Assembly (NCBI GenBank): GCA_950106755.1
Contig: OX467092.1
Coordinates: forward strand, 27,790,582-27,854,581
Source: Climacium dendroides
Lineage: Eukaryota > Streptophyta > Bryopsida > Hypnales > Climaciaceae
DNA length: 64,000 bases
Reading direction: 5' to 3'
Positions 11,554-22,329 of the stretch are shown one piece after another. The notes under the pieces are model-generated. The model was not told the DNA's origin. It ran no database searches and saw only the letters and a program-made list of their open reading frames with translations. The position numbers and the translations under genes were made by a program. Each line of letters opens with the position of its first letter. Within the stretch, counting starts at the first letter, position 1.

Positions 11554-13025
11554 TAACCCGTAAAGGCCTAAGGCTACTTTTCTATCAAACCACTAAAAAC
11601 TTCCATTTTTGCTGTATTTATCCAAGAAAACAATTTTAAAAAACACTTTTTTAGAATCTAACTATAGGATCTTCTACTTTATTTGTCTAAAATCATGAGG
11701 TAAAAATTTCATGAAGTTTGACTGTACAAGTTGAAAGTTATTAGCATTCAAAATTGGAAAAAAAGTTTTTTGAACATTGGTTTGCAATTTTGACCACCAT
11801 TTTTGGAAGTAATTTGTACTATGGACTTTGAATTTTAAAAAATTGTGTTGAAAAATTGAATTTAAGTCTAGGAAATAAATTTTTAGAAAATGGTTGATTT
11901 TCATTCTTTTGTTAAGTAGAAGTAGGTGCAAGATTGAAAGAAAAACTAAATTGTTAAGAGCTCTAAGATGGGATTGAAACACGATAATTCCAATAGTGAG
12001 ATTGTTCTAGCAAGCAAACTTAACCTTGTCAAACTTTTTTTTTAAATTTGTAAGAATTGTATTTAGAAATGAATCCTATAAGTTATTTTTTTAAGACACG
12101 GGGGGACACTCCCCGTGTTTTAGAAACCTACGTGCAGCGGAAAATGTAATACATGTAATACATCCTAAAATTTATTTATTTTTTCCAAAAAAAAATTATG
12201 AATAGATTTTGCTACTTTAAAAGTTTATGTTCTGAATTATTGGTATTTTTTTATGTTAATAAGAATTAGTTACAAATTTTAGAAGAAAAAAGATACACTG
12301 TAAAGCTAAAAATTACTTTCACACCCCTATATTATATAAGAAAAAAAATTTTGAAAAATGAAAAAAAAAATTCTATAAAATAGTTTTCTATTGAAAGTCT
12401 ATTTTGGTTGAATATTGATGCAATAGTCATTATTATATGATCTCTATAAATATTTTAGTCCTAAACTATGCCATTTTAGTTCATTTTTCAACCTTTTCTA
12501 GACAACATATCTTATGTTATTTGGAATTGAAATTTTTGTCAATAGAAACCTTTAGTCATTGTTAAACAAAGCTCAAAATTTTAGGATGAAATTATAGTTT
12601 ATTTCAAAGTATTCCGGGGTCAAAAAATCACTTCGCCACACGTGGGTACCCCGAATATAATGAGAGTGTCATCCCCATGTTTTAAGAAGATGATGAAATT
12701 GCTCGAAAATAAGCTCGAAAAACAACATTGTTTATAACTTTCACATAACTAATCCAAATGAAATGAATCAAACCTTCACATGTAGGCAAAAATATGATCT
12801 ATAAGAAAAAAATATTAAATTTATTTTCAAATTTTTATGGATTTCATTTTCTACCCGTTGACTTAAAAATTATGTTTAGGATGGCAAAACTTTTGCTCCT
12901 GGGCACCGATTGAAATAAAAAAAATATATTCCCACAAAAAAAATAAGTTTATGTCTTACAAAAAAGTTTCAAAAAGTTTCACTAAAAATTGAGGTCATAG
13001 GAACTTGCCCGAGATCCATTTTGTC
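11554..13025. mobile_element. TTAACCCC element family, copy D, interrupted
   Basis: Starts ttaacccgtaaaggccta inside the 105-bp satellite and ends around the cctccaaggact text near 13,030, where the satellite resumes. Its body matches copies A and B. It is itself split by a smaller inverted-repeat element at 12,096-12,680, so its own length is about 0.9 kb, like copy A. It is non-coding. Confidence 0.6.
12096..12680. mobile_element. Small inverted-repeat element nested in copy D
   Basis: The left end is ACACGGGGGGACACTC and the right end, reverse-complemented, is ACATGGGGATGACACTC, so the ends form imperfect terminal inverted repeats. Flanking TTTAAG occurs on both sides (12,090-12,095 and 12,681-12,686), a possible 6-bp target duplication, although its AT content weakens this. 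The left end also folds on itself (acacgggg...ccccgtgt). There is no open frame; this is a MITE-like element of unknown superfamily. Confidence 0.55.
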
Positions 13026-13029
13026 CTCC

Positions 13030-14560
13030 AAGGACTATCCTATTCATTTTTACAATTCTCAAAGAATAATTCTATTCAAGCATGTATTCTTGGTCACCTT
13101 GATTTAAAACTAAAATGTATAGGGACATTAGGACATAGGATGGAGATTGAAGTAAGAACATATCCAATTATGTTTAATTTGCAATTCATAAAAAACAATT
13201 ATTTTCATGTATTATTTGTTACGTTGATTTGAAAATAAAAAGTGAAGGGTGAATATTTAATAAGACTCTTCCTATTTATTTCTTGAATTTTCCAAGGCTC
13301 CTTCTAATCATGAATAATTTTCCTCTTTAATTTTGTAAATACAAAGTAAATGATGACGATTTAAATAAGAACTTTTTCTTTTTGCAATTTTCAATTATTT
13401 GTCATGTTGATTTTGAAAATAAAAATGAAGGGTAGAGATTGAAGTAAGAACTTATTCATTTACTTTTTGTAATCCTCAAATAATCATCCTATTCATGCAT
13501 TATTTGTCATATTGATTTAATATTAAAAATAAAGGGTGGAGATTGAAGTAAGACTTTTTTATTTGTTTTTGACAATTCTCCAAAAATTTTCCTAATAATG
13601 AATTATTTGTCACTTTGATTTTATAGAAAAAAATAATATAAGAAAATTTTAAGTAAGATCCCCTCAATTTATTTTTGGAATCTTCAAAAAACCATTCTAT
13701 TCATATATTATTAGTGACATTGATTTGAAGATAAAAATAAATAGTGGAAAATTTATTAAAAACTTTTTCATGTATTTTTAAATTTTTTTAAAGAGTCTTT
13801 TTAATTTTGAATATTTTGTCATGTTAATTTTAAAAATAATAAATAAAAGGTGGAGATTTCAATAAAAACTTTAGAATTTTTCTATTTTTTTTTCAATTTT
13901 CAATGAATAATCCTACTCATGAATGTATTATTTTTCACTTTGATTTTTTTAATGTATATGGAGGAGATTGAAATAAGAATATATCCAATTATATTTTGTA
14001 ATACATAAAGAATCATCTTTCTCATGTGTTATTTTTTATATTGAATAAAATAAAATAAAATATAGATATTCAAAGAAAAAATTTCCTATTTATTTCCTGC
14101 AATTTTTCTAGATTTCTTCTAATTGTAGTCCACTTTGATTTTATAAATAAAAACTAATAGGTGAAGATTTAAATTAAACCCTTCCTCATTTATTTTTTGC
14201 AATTCTCAATGCCTCATTCTATTTACTAGTATTATTTTTCAAGAGATTTAAAAATTAAAAATAAAAGGTGGAGAATTAAGTAAAAGAATTTAACTTTTAA
14301 TTTTTGTAATCTTTCAAGACTCCTGCTAATTATGATTTATTTGTCATGTTGATTTTAAAAATAAAAAATAAAAAATGAAGATTTAGATAAGGACTTCATC
14401 TTCTATATTTTGCAATCCTCAAAGATCTATTGTAATCATATATTAGTTGTCACTTTAATATTTAAAATAATAAATCAAAGACAAAGATTTAAATAAATAC
14501 TTCCTTTACATTATTTGCAATTTGCAAACATTCATTTTAAATGAATTATGTCTTTTCCTA
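13030..14560. repeat. Degenerate satellite array, period about 105 bp (right block)
   Basis: Continuation of the left block in the same orientation and with the same consensus. Phase markers such as ggagattgaagtaagaac fall near 13,137, 13,354, 13,433, 13,536 and 13,846. Together the two blocks span about 3 kb of satellite, around 28 units. Confidence 0.72.
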
Positions 14561-14649
14561 ATTTTTGCAATTATTGCATTTTTAAAGAAGATTAGATTTG
14601 AGAAGGATTGGATTTGAAAGAAATTGAAGTTTTTCTTCCTGTAGCTGTC

Positions 14650-15030
14650 CTTTCATTATTTTAAAGTCGCCTACTTCACCTCCAATTGCCCCTTAACTAC
14701 CCGCAATCGCCTATATCATGCACTTGCCCCTCCATCCGTGGTCACCCAAATGTACTCTCATCTTCACCCATGGTCGCCACATGTACCCTTTTATCCACAG
14801 TCGTCCACCTACATGCGCCCTTTCACCTAAAGTCACCCCTTCATCCACCCACGGTCGTCCACCTACATGTGCCCTTTCACCAGTAGTTGTCCCTTCATCC
14901 AACCGTGGTCTCCCACTTGTATGCACCCTTCATCACTCGCGGTCCTCCTTTCACCCACATGAAGTCGCCTCTTCACCTACCCGTAGTTGCCTTTTCACCC
15001 ATGGTTGCCCCCACCTACAGTCACCCATGC
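14650..15030. repeat. C-rich imperfect repeat tract
   Basis: Repeated words such as cacccacggtcgtccacctacatg and gccctttcacc recur at irregular spacing of 40-80 bp. Read on the other strand they resemble the gggcgaccacgggtg blocks of the 9268-9800 array, so the two tracts may be related sequences in opposite orientation. Frames on both strands are a by-product of the repeat. Confidence 0.55.
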
Positions 15031-15224
15031 TGATGTGAATGTAGGCTTTCCATGTCAACCTATAAACCTTGCCACATAGGCAAAATTCATTTACCCGGGG
15101 TTAAAAGTTTATAACCCTTGTGCGACGAGTTGTGACGCCTTATCGACACATTGTTTCCCGCGACACGTGACGTCAGATGTTTCACTCGACATCTAAACCT
15201 GAAAAAGTGTTAGACAATACAACC

Positions 15225-15545
15225 CTGCTACATATGATTCCGATGAAACACAAAACAACTAGAAATGAAGACCTCATTAACGAGGCCATTTTCTACAGCC
15301 CAAATGAGTATTTGAAAAAAAATCTGAATCTATATTGTAAACTATGTATGATTCCGATGAAACACAAAACAATTAGAAATGAAGACCTCATTAATAAGGC
15401 CATCTTCTACAACCCAAATGAATAGTTGGAAAAAAATCTGAAGCTACACATTGAAGTATGTACGATTTTGATGAAAAACAAAGCATCCCAAGATTGTTAC
15501 CTCGTTAATGAGGTGATGTTCTACAATATAAGAAAGTAATGTACA
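15225..15545 (+). repeat. Three tandem units of about 120 bp, frame-preserving
   Basis: Three consecutive units encode similar peptides of about 40 residues when read on the plus strand: the first two contain MIPMKHKTTRNEDLINEAIF and a version with two changes, and the third is diverged (ILMKNKASQDCYLVNEVMFY). One in-frame TAG separates units two and three. The period is a multiple of three and the reading frame is kept across units, so a decayed repeat protein is possible. No known family is recognised. Confidence 0.5.
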
Positions 15546-15762
15546 AGACCAAAAGTAGAACCCGTTTGGAAGTTTCAGCAACTTGAATTTCTAGAGCGTC
15601 GACTCCTTCGACGCATTCGGGAACATCCTCTCCACCTTCGCTATGCATTACTCCATCCTTCCGCAATAAGCCACTCTGTAAGTTCATAGTATTAGAAGCA
15701 CCAAGATGCACCCCTAAACCAAAACACAACAATGCAAAAGAAAGAAAACTACCCAAAAGCAA
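15505..15762 (-). CDS. Unrecognised small minus-strand frame
   Basis: An open frame of about 85 codons. The 5' part encodes a hydrophobic stretch (LLLGSFLSFALLCFGLGV) that could be a signal peptide or membrane segment, followed by a hydrophilic acidic part (EGGEDVPECVEGVDALEIQV) with two Cys. The frame has no ATG at its start in the genomic text, so an upstream exon or chance must be invoked. I do not recognise the family. Base composition is less AT-rich than its neighbours, which is mild support for coding. Confidence 0.25.
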   Translation of the reverse strand: MLLGSFLSFALLCFGLGVHLGASNTMNLQSGLLRKDGVMHSEGGEDVPECVEGVDALEIQVAETSKRVLLLVLYITFLYCRTSPH

Positions 15763-16695
15763 ACCCTAGTCTAGCCATCAAGTTGTTTAAAAGGAAGAGA
15801 TTGGTAGATATAGGACCAAGGAATCTTTTAAATAGATTTTGCAATTTTGAAGATTTGGGGTCCAAATTTTTTTACACATAGATTATAAGCTCACTACTCA
15901 CCTCAATTTTTTTTAGATTTTTGGGACTCACAAATTTTTTTACAAAAATTGCTAAAATCCTCTGGAAATATGCGAGCAAGATTTGGCCAAAAAATCTTCC
16001 GATTATGTAGATTTTAGAGAAGATTTCAATATGCTAAATTTGTTTTTAAGTCGTAAAACACTCAAAAACTCTCCATTTTTTGCATGCTATAAAAATTGTC
16101 TTCTCAAATTATACGATAAAAGGTTTGGTGTCAAATTCACCTCTAATAAATATGTAAATGTAAATTCAACTCCTCACTATCTAATGACTATTTGTAGCAA
16201 TAAGTACATAAACTTACCAACTTTGCACTTCCTAGTGACGCGTTATTCTCAGTTGGACTTGATTGGCATAAATCCTCTCCATTTTATCCATACTATCAAG
16301 CTTGGCAATATTTGTTCCTTTACTATTTTGTGTCGAACTAGTCCTATACAAAATATGCCCAACTTTAGCTCCATGATCTTCATAGGACAAGGTCCGAATA
16401 GTGCTACTAATCTTGGCACCATTAGCTTTCTGCAAGCATCTAACCATCTTCGCTTTCTCTAACTACTTCTTACTAGAAAATAGAAGACTTGATTTACGTC
16501 TCTTTCTATGAGAACCTATCAGCATCCCTCCAACCAAGAAAACTACAAGAGAACTAATTCTACTTTTTCGGAGCCAACTTTGCATTCTCTCCAATATATA
16601 GCATTCTTGGAGTCTAATGAACATATTCTCATTCAATTAATTAGACCTTCTCTAGACAGAACGACATCTATTTACTTAGGTATAAACGGTCATTT
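15763..16695. other. No supported gene
   Basis: A plus-strand frame of 159 codons begins at 15,983, but it is AT-driven, has no family signature, and is overlapped on the other strand by a 71-codon frame that is equally unremarkable. I saw no repeat boundaries until the CACTA terminus at 16,696. Confidence 0.45.
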
Positions 16696-16999
16696 CACTA
16701 GAAGAAATTAGGGGGTTTTGCAACTGCAGTTACCAACTGGTTTTTGAGTTGCGAAGGACATTTGCGACTAGGTGATAATTTGGAGCTTGTAGTCGCTGTG
16801 GACAAGTTGCATGAGTTGCAGGAGAGTTGTAAGTGCACATCATATTGGACGATTTTCTGTGAAACTTCATCCTGCATATCTTCTGACAAGATACGCATTG
16901 TTGCGTAAAACTAATGAATTCAATGTTCACTGCTCAACTACTTCTTTACAATTAATGTACTTGGCTTAAATTTGAACTTTGCGATTCTTTTGAACTGTA

Positions 17000-17960
17000 A
17001 GGTGTGATGGTATGCAACCTATGTGCGACTAGTATGCCACTGATTTGCAACCTATATATAACTCATTTACAACGTATATGCAACTAGTGTGTGACTCACT
17101 TTGCAACTACTATGCAATTAGTTTTGCAATCTACATTCAACTAGTATGCAATTCATTTTACAACTGAATGCAACTAATATCCAACTGTTTTTACAACTAA
17201 CATCCAACTCTTTTTACAACTTGCATGCAACTAATATCCAACTCATTGGGCAACCTATATGCATCTAGTATACAACTAGTTTTACAACTTAATATAGTGT
17301 ACGTAACTCATTCTGCAACCTACGTACAACTAATATGCAACTTAATTTGCAACCTATATGCAACTAGCATGCAATTGATTTTACAACTTGTATGTGACCT
17401 ATATGCAACTCATTTGCAACTGGTTTTACTTCTATGCAACAATATACAACTCAATTTGCTACTAATATGCAACAAATTTTGCCACCTATATACAACTAGT
17501 ATGCAACTTATTTTGCAACTACAGTAGTATGCAACTGAATTTGCTACCTACATGCAACTCATTTTGCAATCTACATGCAACTTAGCAACCTACATGCAAC
17601 CCCTTTTACAACCTATATGAAACTAGTATGCAACTCCTTCTAAACCTACCTGCAACTCATTTTGCAACTCTTTTGCAACTCATTTTGCAACTCTTTTGCA
17701 ACTCATTTTACAACTCTTTTGCAACCTATATGCAACTACTTCTCAACATTTATATATTATTATTATTATTTTGCAACACAAGTGCAACTTATATGCAACT
17801 ATTGTACAACTAACTCTCAATTTCATATATATTCCACATGCAACTAGTATGCAACTACTTTTACCATTGATTTAGTACATAACTACTATGCAACTACTAT
17901 ATAACCTATATGCAACTAATTTCCACTATTTGCAATCTATATGCAATTAAAGGAGCGACT
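17000..17960. repeat. GCAACT subterminal repeats of CACTA copy 1
   Basis: Dozens of short motifs of the form tatgcaacta, ttttgcaact and caacctatatgcaact are packed in mixed spacing over nearly 1 kb just inside the terminus. Dense short subterminal repeats of about 10-12 bp are typical of CACTA elements, where they bind the TNPA protein. A second tract of the same motif lies at 19,440-19,860, inside the TNPA-like gene. Confidence 0.8.
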
Positions 17961-18194
17961 AGTTAACTACATGATTAGTTTGTAACTTAACTACTACAAG
18001 CCAACAGAGACAGAGACAATCATTTTTCACACAAAGCAATATAAAATACAATAGAGATAGAAACAATCATTGTTTACACAAAGCAATATAAAATACAATA
18101 GAGATAGAAACAATCATTGTTCACACAAAACAATACAAAACCCATATATTAGATAAATATGTACATTGCTAGTCCAAAAATCATAATTACTAAT

Positions 18195-21091
18195 TCACTT
18201 GTCAATATGTACAAGAACGACTATAAATCGCTCATTCCATATGGTATTAGCTCCTACAATGTCCTTCAATTTTAATTGGTCTCCTGTTGGATTAGGACAC
18301 ATCAAGTCCACAAAACCACCTGGCGCATGTGCAATATCGAGCTTATACCACCCTCGTGGTATAGGCTTCGTATGATGCAAAGCTTCTCCTTCAATACCAG
18401 TGACATATCCAGCTGCCACAACTTGCCTAGGTGCTGTTGGATTTAAAAGGGAAACGTGTTGGCCAATTGAAAACTGTAGTTGTTTACAATACAAAACAAA
18501 ACATTAATGAGCAAATATAAATATATATAAATAAATATGTATACATCAACAATTTAGCTAACTTTAACATATAATATATAAATGGTGAAATGTAGGGACT
18601 ACATTTGGAAATGCCACCTTTGGCCTTCGTTTAGGCTGAGGTTTGAGTTTAGGTTGAACCTCGGTTTGAACCCTCCTCCTCCTCAAGATCTCCTTCTTGA
18701 CAAAAGGTTTCTACAACATTTAACTACAATCATTATAAGTAATTTATCAATATCAAAATTTACCAAAAATACTTTAGCTTCAAATTGTTTACTTAAGTAG
18801 TTGTACTTACCTCTTGCTCCTTTCCTCTTAACTGCATTCTTGTATTAGAATTTTTTGAATTCTTCGGTGGTTTAGGAGTAGAGCCATCCAATACTTGTAC
18901 ATCGTCGTTGGTTCTATCTTTGCCCTCACCTTCATCCTCACCTGGTTTTTTATCTTCAGGATCCTTCTCCAGACTCCCATTGCCAAGGTAGGATTGCTGA
19001 CCTCCTAACACTATGGTAGAATTTGTAGGATTTACAACAATTTTAGGTGGTTCAATATGGTCTATAGGTTCTACATCAGAGCCCACAATGTTGCTCTTTA
19101 ATATAGGATCACTTGGTATAGGATCTGATGGTATAGTGTTGCTCTTTGATTTAGGATCCGATGGATCAATGACCCCCTTCTCAGCAGACACTGGCTCATT
19201 CTCAATGGCCCTTGGCTCATGAATTTGGCTACTACTGCTCCCTTGCAAAAACTTCATCAACATCTCTTGCATTGCTTCAACAGCTTTTGTATTCCGCTCT
19301 GTAGTTGTAAGTATTTCGACTTTGAACTTGTCTAATTCATCTTGTTTACTTTCCAATGCAATGATTTTGGCTTGAAATCCTAAGGACACAACCTTTTGAT
19401 CACAAACAAACAATGGTTGTAATGATTAATGTAATATGCATAAAATTGTTACTACTACTAATCCTACAATTATTTTGCAACAATTAGACAACTATTAATG
19501 ATTTTTGCAACTACTATACAACAAGTATACAACTACTTTTAATTCTTACAACTAGTTTGCAATTAATATGCAACTACTAGTAATCCTTTCAACTATTATG
19601 CAACTAATATTCAACTACTATTAACCTTTGCAATTACAAGGCAATAATAACCTTACAGATAATATACAACTACTACTAATCCTTTCAACTACTATGCAAC
19701 TAATGTACAACTACTTATCCATTCAACTATTATGCAACTAATATTCAACTACTATTATCCTTTGCAACTACAAGGCAACATTCTTGCAACTTCAAATGTA
19801 ATATATTAACATTTCATTGCAACTTATATGCCACTATAAAGTTCATAACCAACTACAAAAATGAAGACTTATTGATGATCCTCCCACATTGGATGCTGTA
19901 AGCCCTGGACTTTTCTCCTCCACTTTTGTCTAGTATAACAAACAAACTTTATTAGAATAAATAACAAATTTTTGAAGTAAGTCAAAACTAATTGAAAGCC
20001 TACAATATTGAGAAGGCTCACCACGTCAACTTCTTTGCCTGTTTTCCCTCTACGGCCACGCTTTGATATGTTTTGGACTTGCTTTCGGACATTAGACATT
20101 ACTTCAAATTTTTTAACTTGGTCACTTCCACTCCAATAAGCCTTTAGTCGTTTTCACTGGTTCAAGTCAATCTGCATAGGACAGTCCTCTTCACTTCCTG
20201 GAACACTTAGTTTTTTCAATCTACAACGTTCACCCTTCAAAAAACGCTTCACTGCATTCCGAAAACCCTTATTGCTAAGGGGATTCCCAACATATGCAAA
20301 TTCTGCATCCATAGAGTCTCTTAACTTCTTCAAAGACTTTGGCTTATGCTTGTTCCACTCAATGACACTCATATCAAGGCATAAGGGGGCATATGCCCTC
20401 ATTGATTGATCCCATGCATTCTTCCCGCTTGAAGATGTATCAATCTCTCCATTCGATTGCACGTGCACTTCATTTGGTTTTAGATCGTTATTTGTCCTCT
20501 CACTGTTGAATTCTTTTCTAACTCCTTTTGCTGCTTTCGTCTGTTAGATCGTCCAATGCTTTCTTTTTTTATAGAACCTTGCCATGAAGGATATGGAGGT
20601 CCTGTCGGTAAATATGAGGGTTCAATCGCTCCAGAATATGGAGGCCCTGCTGGTCCTAGAGGCCCTATCGGTCCAACCATTGTCCACGATGTAGATGTTG
20701 GTGGCGGCGTCCACTGCCACTGCCATTGCCCTGGTTGTTGTACTGGATGAGAAGATGCAAGCTTCATATGCTTGTAGCCATCTTCTTCTGATCCATTCTC
20801 TTCATCCTCGTTCTCGTCCCCTAAAAAGAATGCAACAAGTAAATGACATTAATAAATGACGTTAATAGTACTACAAATGCAACAAGTAAATGGGATTAAT
20901 AGTACTATAAAAAGTGAACAAACAAATAAATGTACTTAATGAATTTGGAATTTTGTAATAAATCAATTTTTTAAAATTTTAACCACTAACCTTTGCTGCT
21001 GCTCGAATCATTGGTCTTTGAACTTGAGGCAGAAAGGGGATCTGACATTGCTTTGTTACCTCTAGTTTCTGGAGAAGGCATTGGATCCATT
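18195..21091 (-). pseudogene. TNPA-like CACTA gene (Transposase_24-type), decayed
   Basis: Exon-like blocks in order on the minus strand. A likely start MDPMPSPETRGNK is near 21,091. An acidic, then Pro/Gly-rich block follows (20,822-20,480). Next is 20,468-19,990 with KGFRNAVKRFLKGERCRLKK, then KRLKAYWSGSDQVKKFEV and SNVRKQVQNISKRGRRGK. A coiled, Ser/Asp-rich block lies at 19,413-18,793, and a C-terminal domain at 18,494-18,195 has IGQHVSLLNP and WYKLDIAHAPGG. The W-x-YW...R-K pattern and C-terminal domain are those of plant En/Spm TNPA-like (Ptta) proteins, which bind subterminal repeats. One in-frame TGA precedes KRLKAYW where related proteins have W, and a frame change occurs near 20,475. 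It is probably not functional as it stands. Confidence 0.75.
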
Positions 21092-21374
21092 GTCTTCTTT
21101 TTTTTCTTAGAAGAAAATGCTCTGCAACAATTAAAATATCAATTAGTCTTTGCTAGATATATTTTCAACTAATTTTCAACTACATTGCAACTACTACCTT
21201 GGATGCAACTACAATGCAACTATGACACAACTATGATGTAACTATAATGCAACTACAAGGTCCATCAAAGATAATTTTCACTTACTTTTGGATTGTTGCA
21301 TTTGCATGTCGACGCAATTCCATTTTTGTCTGTTCACCTGCCAATCAATTTCATGCATTATACAATAAATTTAT

Positions 21375-21680
21375 ATCTTCCGTTGCCACTGATACAAACT
21401 AGGCACTGTCTTCCAAAAATGGATACAAACAAGGCTACCAACGGCTCTAGTAGTTGTCGTTACTATCTTCCGTTGCTAGCACTGATACATACTAGGCATT
21501 GTCTTCCAAAAATGGATACAAACAAGGGCTCTAGTAGTTGTCGGTGATACAAACTAGGCTCTTCCGGTGATACAAACTAGGCAACCACAACGGCTCTAGT
21601 TGTCGGTGATACAAACTAGGCTCTTCCGGTGATACAAACTAGGCACTGTCTTCCGTTGCAACACTAATACAAACTAGGCA
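21375..21680. repeat. Short direct repeats (gatacaaactaggc)
   Basis: The word gatacaaactaggc, with flanking gtcttccaaaaatggatac or gctcttccg, recurs at least six times in 300 bp inside CACTA copy 1, 5' of its TNPA-like gene. Copy 2 has only a remnant of it near 59,880-59,950. Its function is unknown; it may be an expanded promoter-proximal repeat. Confidence 0.6.
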
Positions 21681-22329
21681 CTGTTTACCAACTCCACACC
21701 AACTGAAACAAATTTGATTTTCTACCATGTGAAGATACAAACCAGAAGGTGATGTATATCATGCCAGCAAAGGTGCACGTCCAACAAAGGTGCAGAATGC
21801 CACGACGAGTGCTCCTTCGAATCCGTGTGCACACGATCACTCAACTTGCTTTCTTGCACCAAAATCAACGAATAAATAAAGAACACCCTCCTACGCCAAA
21901 GTCAACGAACAAATAGAGAACGCCCTCCTAGGGTTTTAGGAAGAAACACCTCAAAAACAAGCAAAGCGGTGGCGGCAAGAACAAGCAAAACGGCGGCAAC
22001 AAGAACAAGCAAAGCGGTGGTGAAGAGACGGAGAAGATAAGCAAACCTAATCCACATGTTTCACCTCACCATTCACACATGTCATCTCATTGTAGGATGG
22101 ATGAAAGTAGGACTCGTTTCATTGACACATGGCACTACTAGGGTCCACATATTAACACATGGCACTACGAAGTCCACAAGTGGGTGGGATGTCACCAAGT
22201 AGAGTAGCCTCAGTAATCGGTTCAGAAGTCGGTTCAAGGACAAGAGCAGGTTCAGGAGCAAGTTCAATTCCTCAAAATTCTCTCTTCGACTCCATCTTAC
22301 ATTTCGTGTTCAATTCATCTCTCACATTT

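Larger units (their letters stand above)
16696..22198 (-). mobile_element. CACTA (En/Spm) element, copy 1, left part
   Basis: Begins CACTAGAAGAAATTAGGGGG, the same terminus as the complete element at 56,242 (CACTAGAAGAAATCGGGGGG). Downstream it shares the GCAACT-rich subterminal tract, a minus-strand TNPA-like gene, and the block ending near ccacaagtgggtgggatg. Similarity to copy 2 stops at about 22,198 (matching about 60,905 there). The right-hand half, including the inverted terminus, is not found next to this point. Either it was deleted or replaced, or it lies beyond the gene-fragment region that follows. Bases 16,693-16,695 are TTT; no matching cttctagtgttt was found in the window. Confidence 0.85.

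Noticed and set aside
15983..16462. 159-codon plus-strand ORF
   Set aside because: AT-rich composition permits long chance frames; no recognisable domain, and a competing frame lies on the other strand.
17000..17960. Possible CRISPR-like array of short repeats
   Set aside because: Spacing is irregular, spacers are themselves repeat-like, and the tract sits inside a CACTA terminus in plant DNA; CACTA subterminal repeats explain it.
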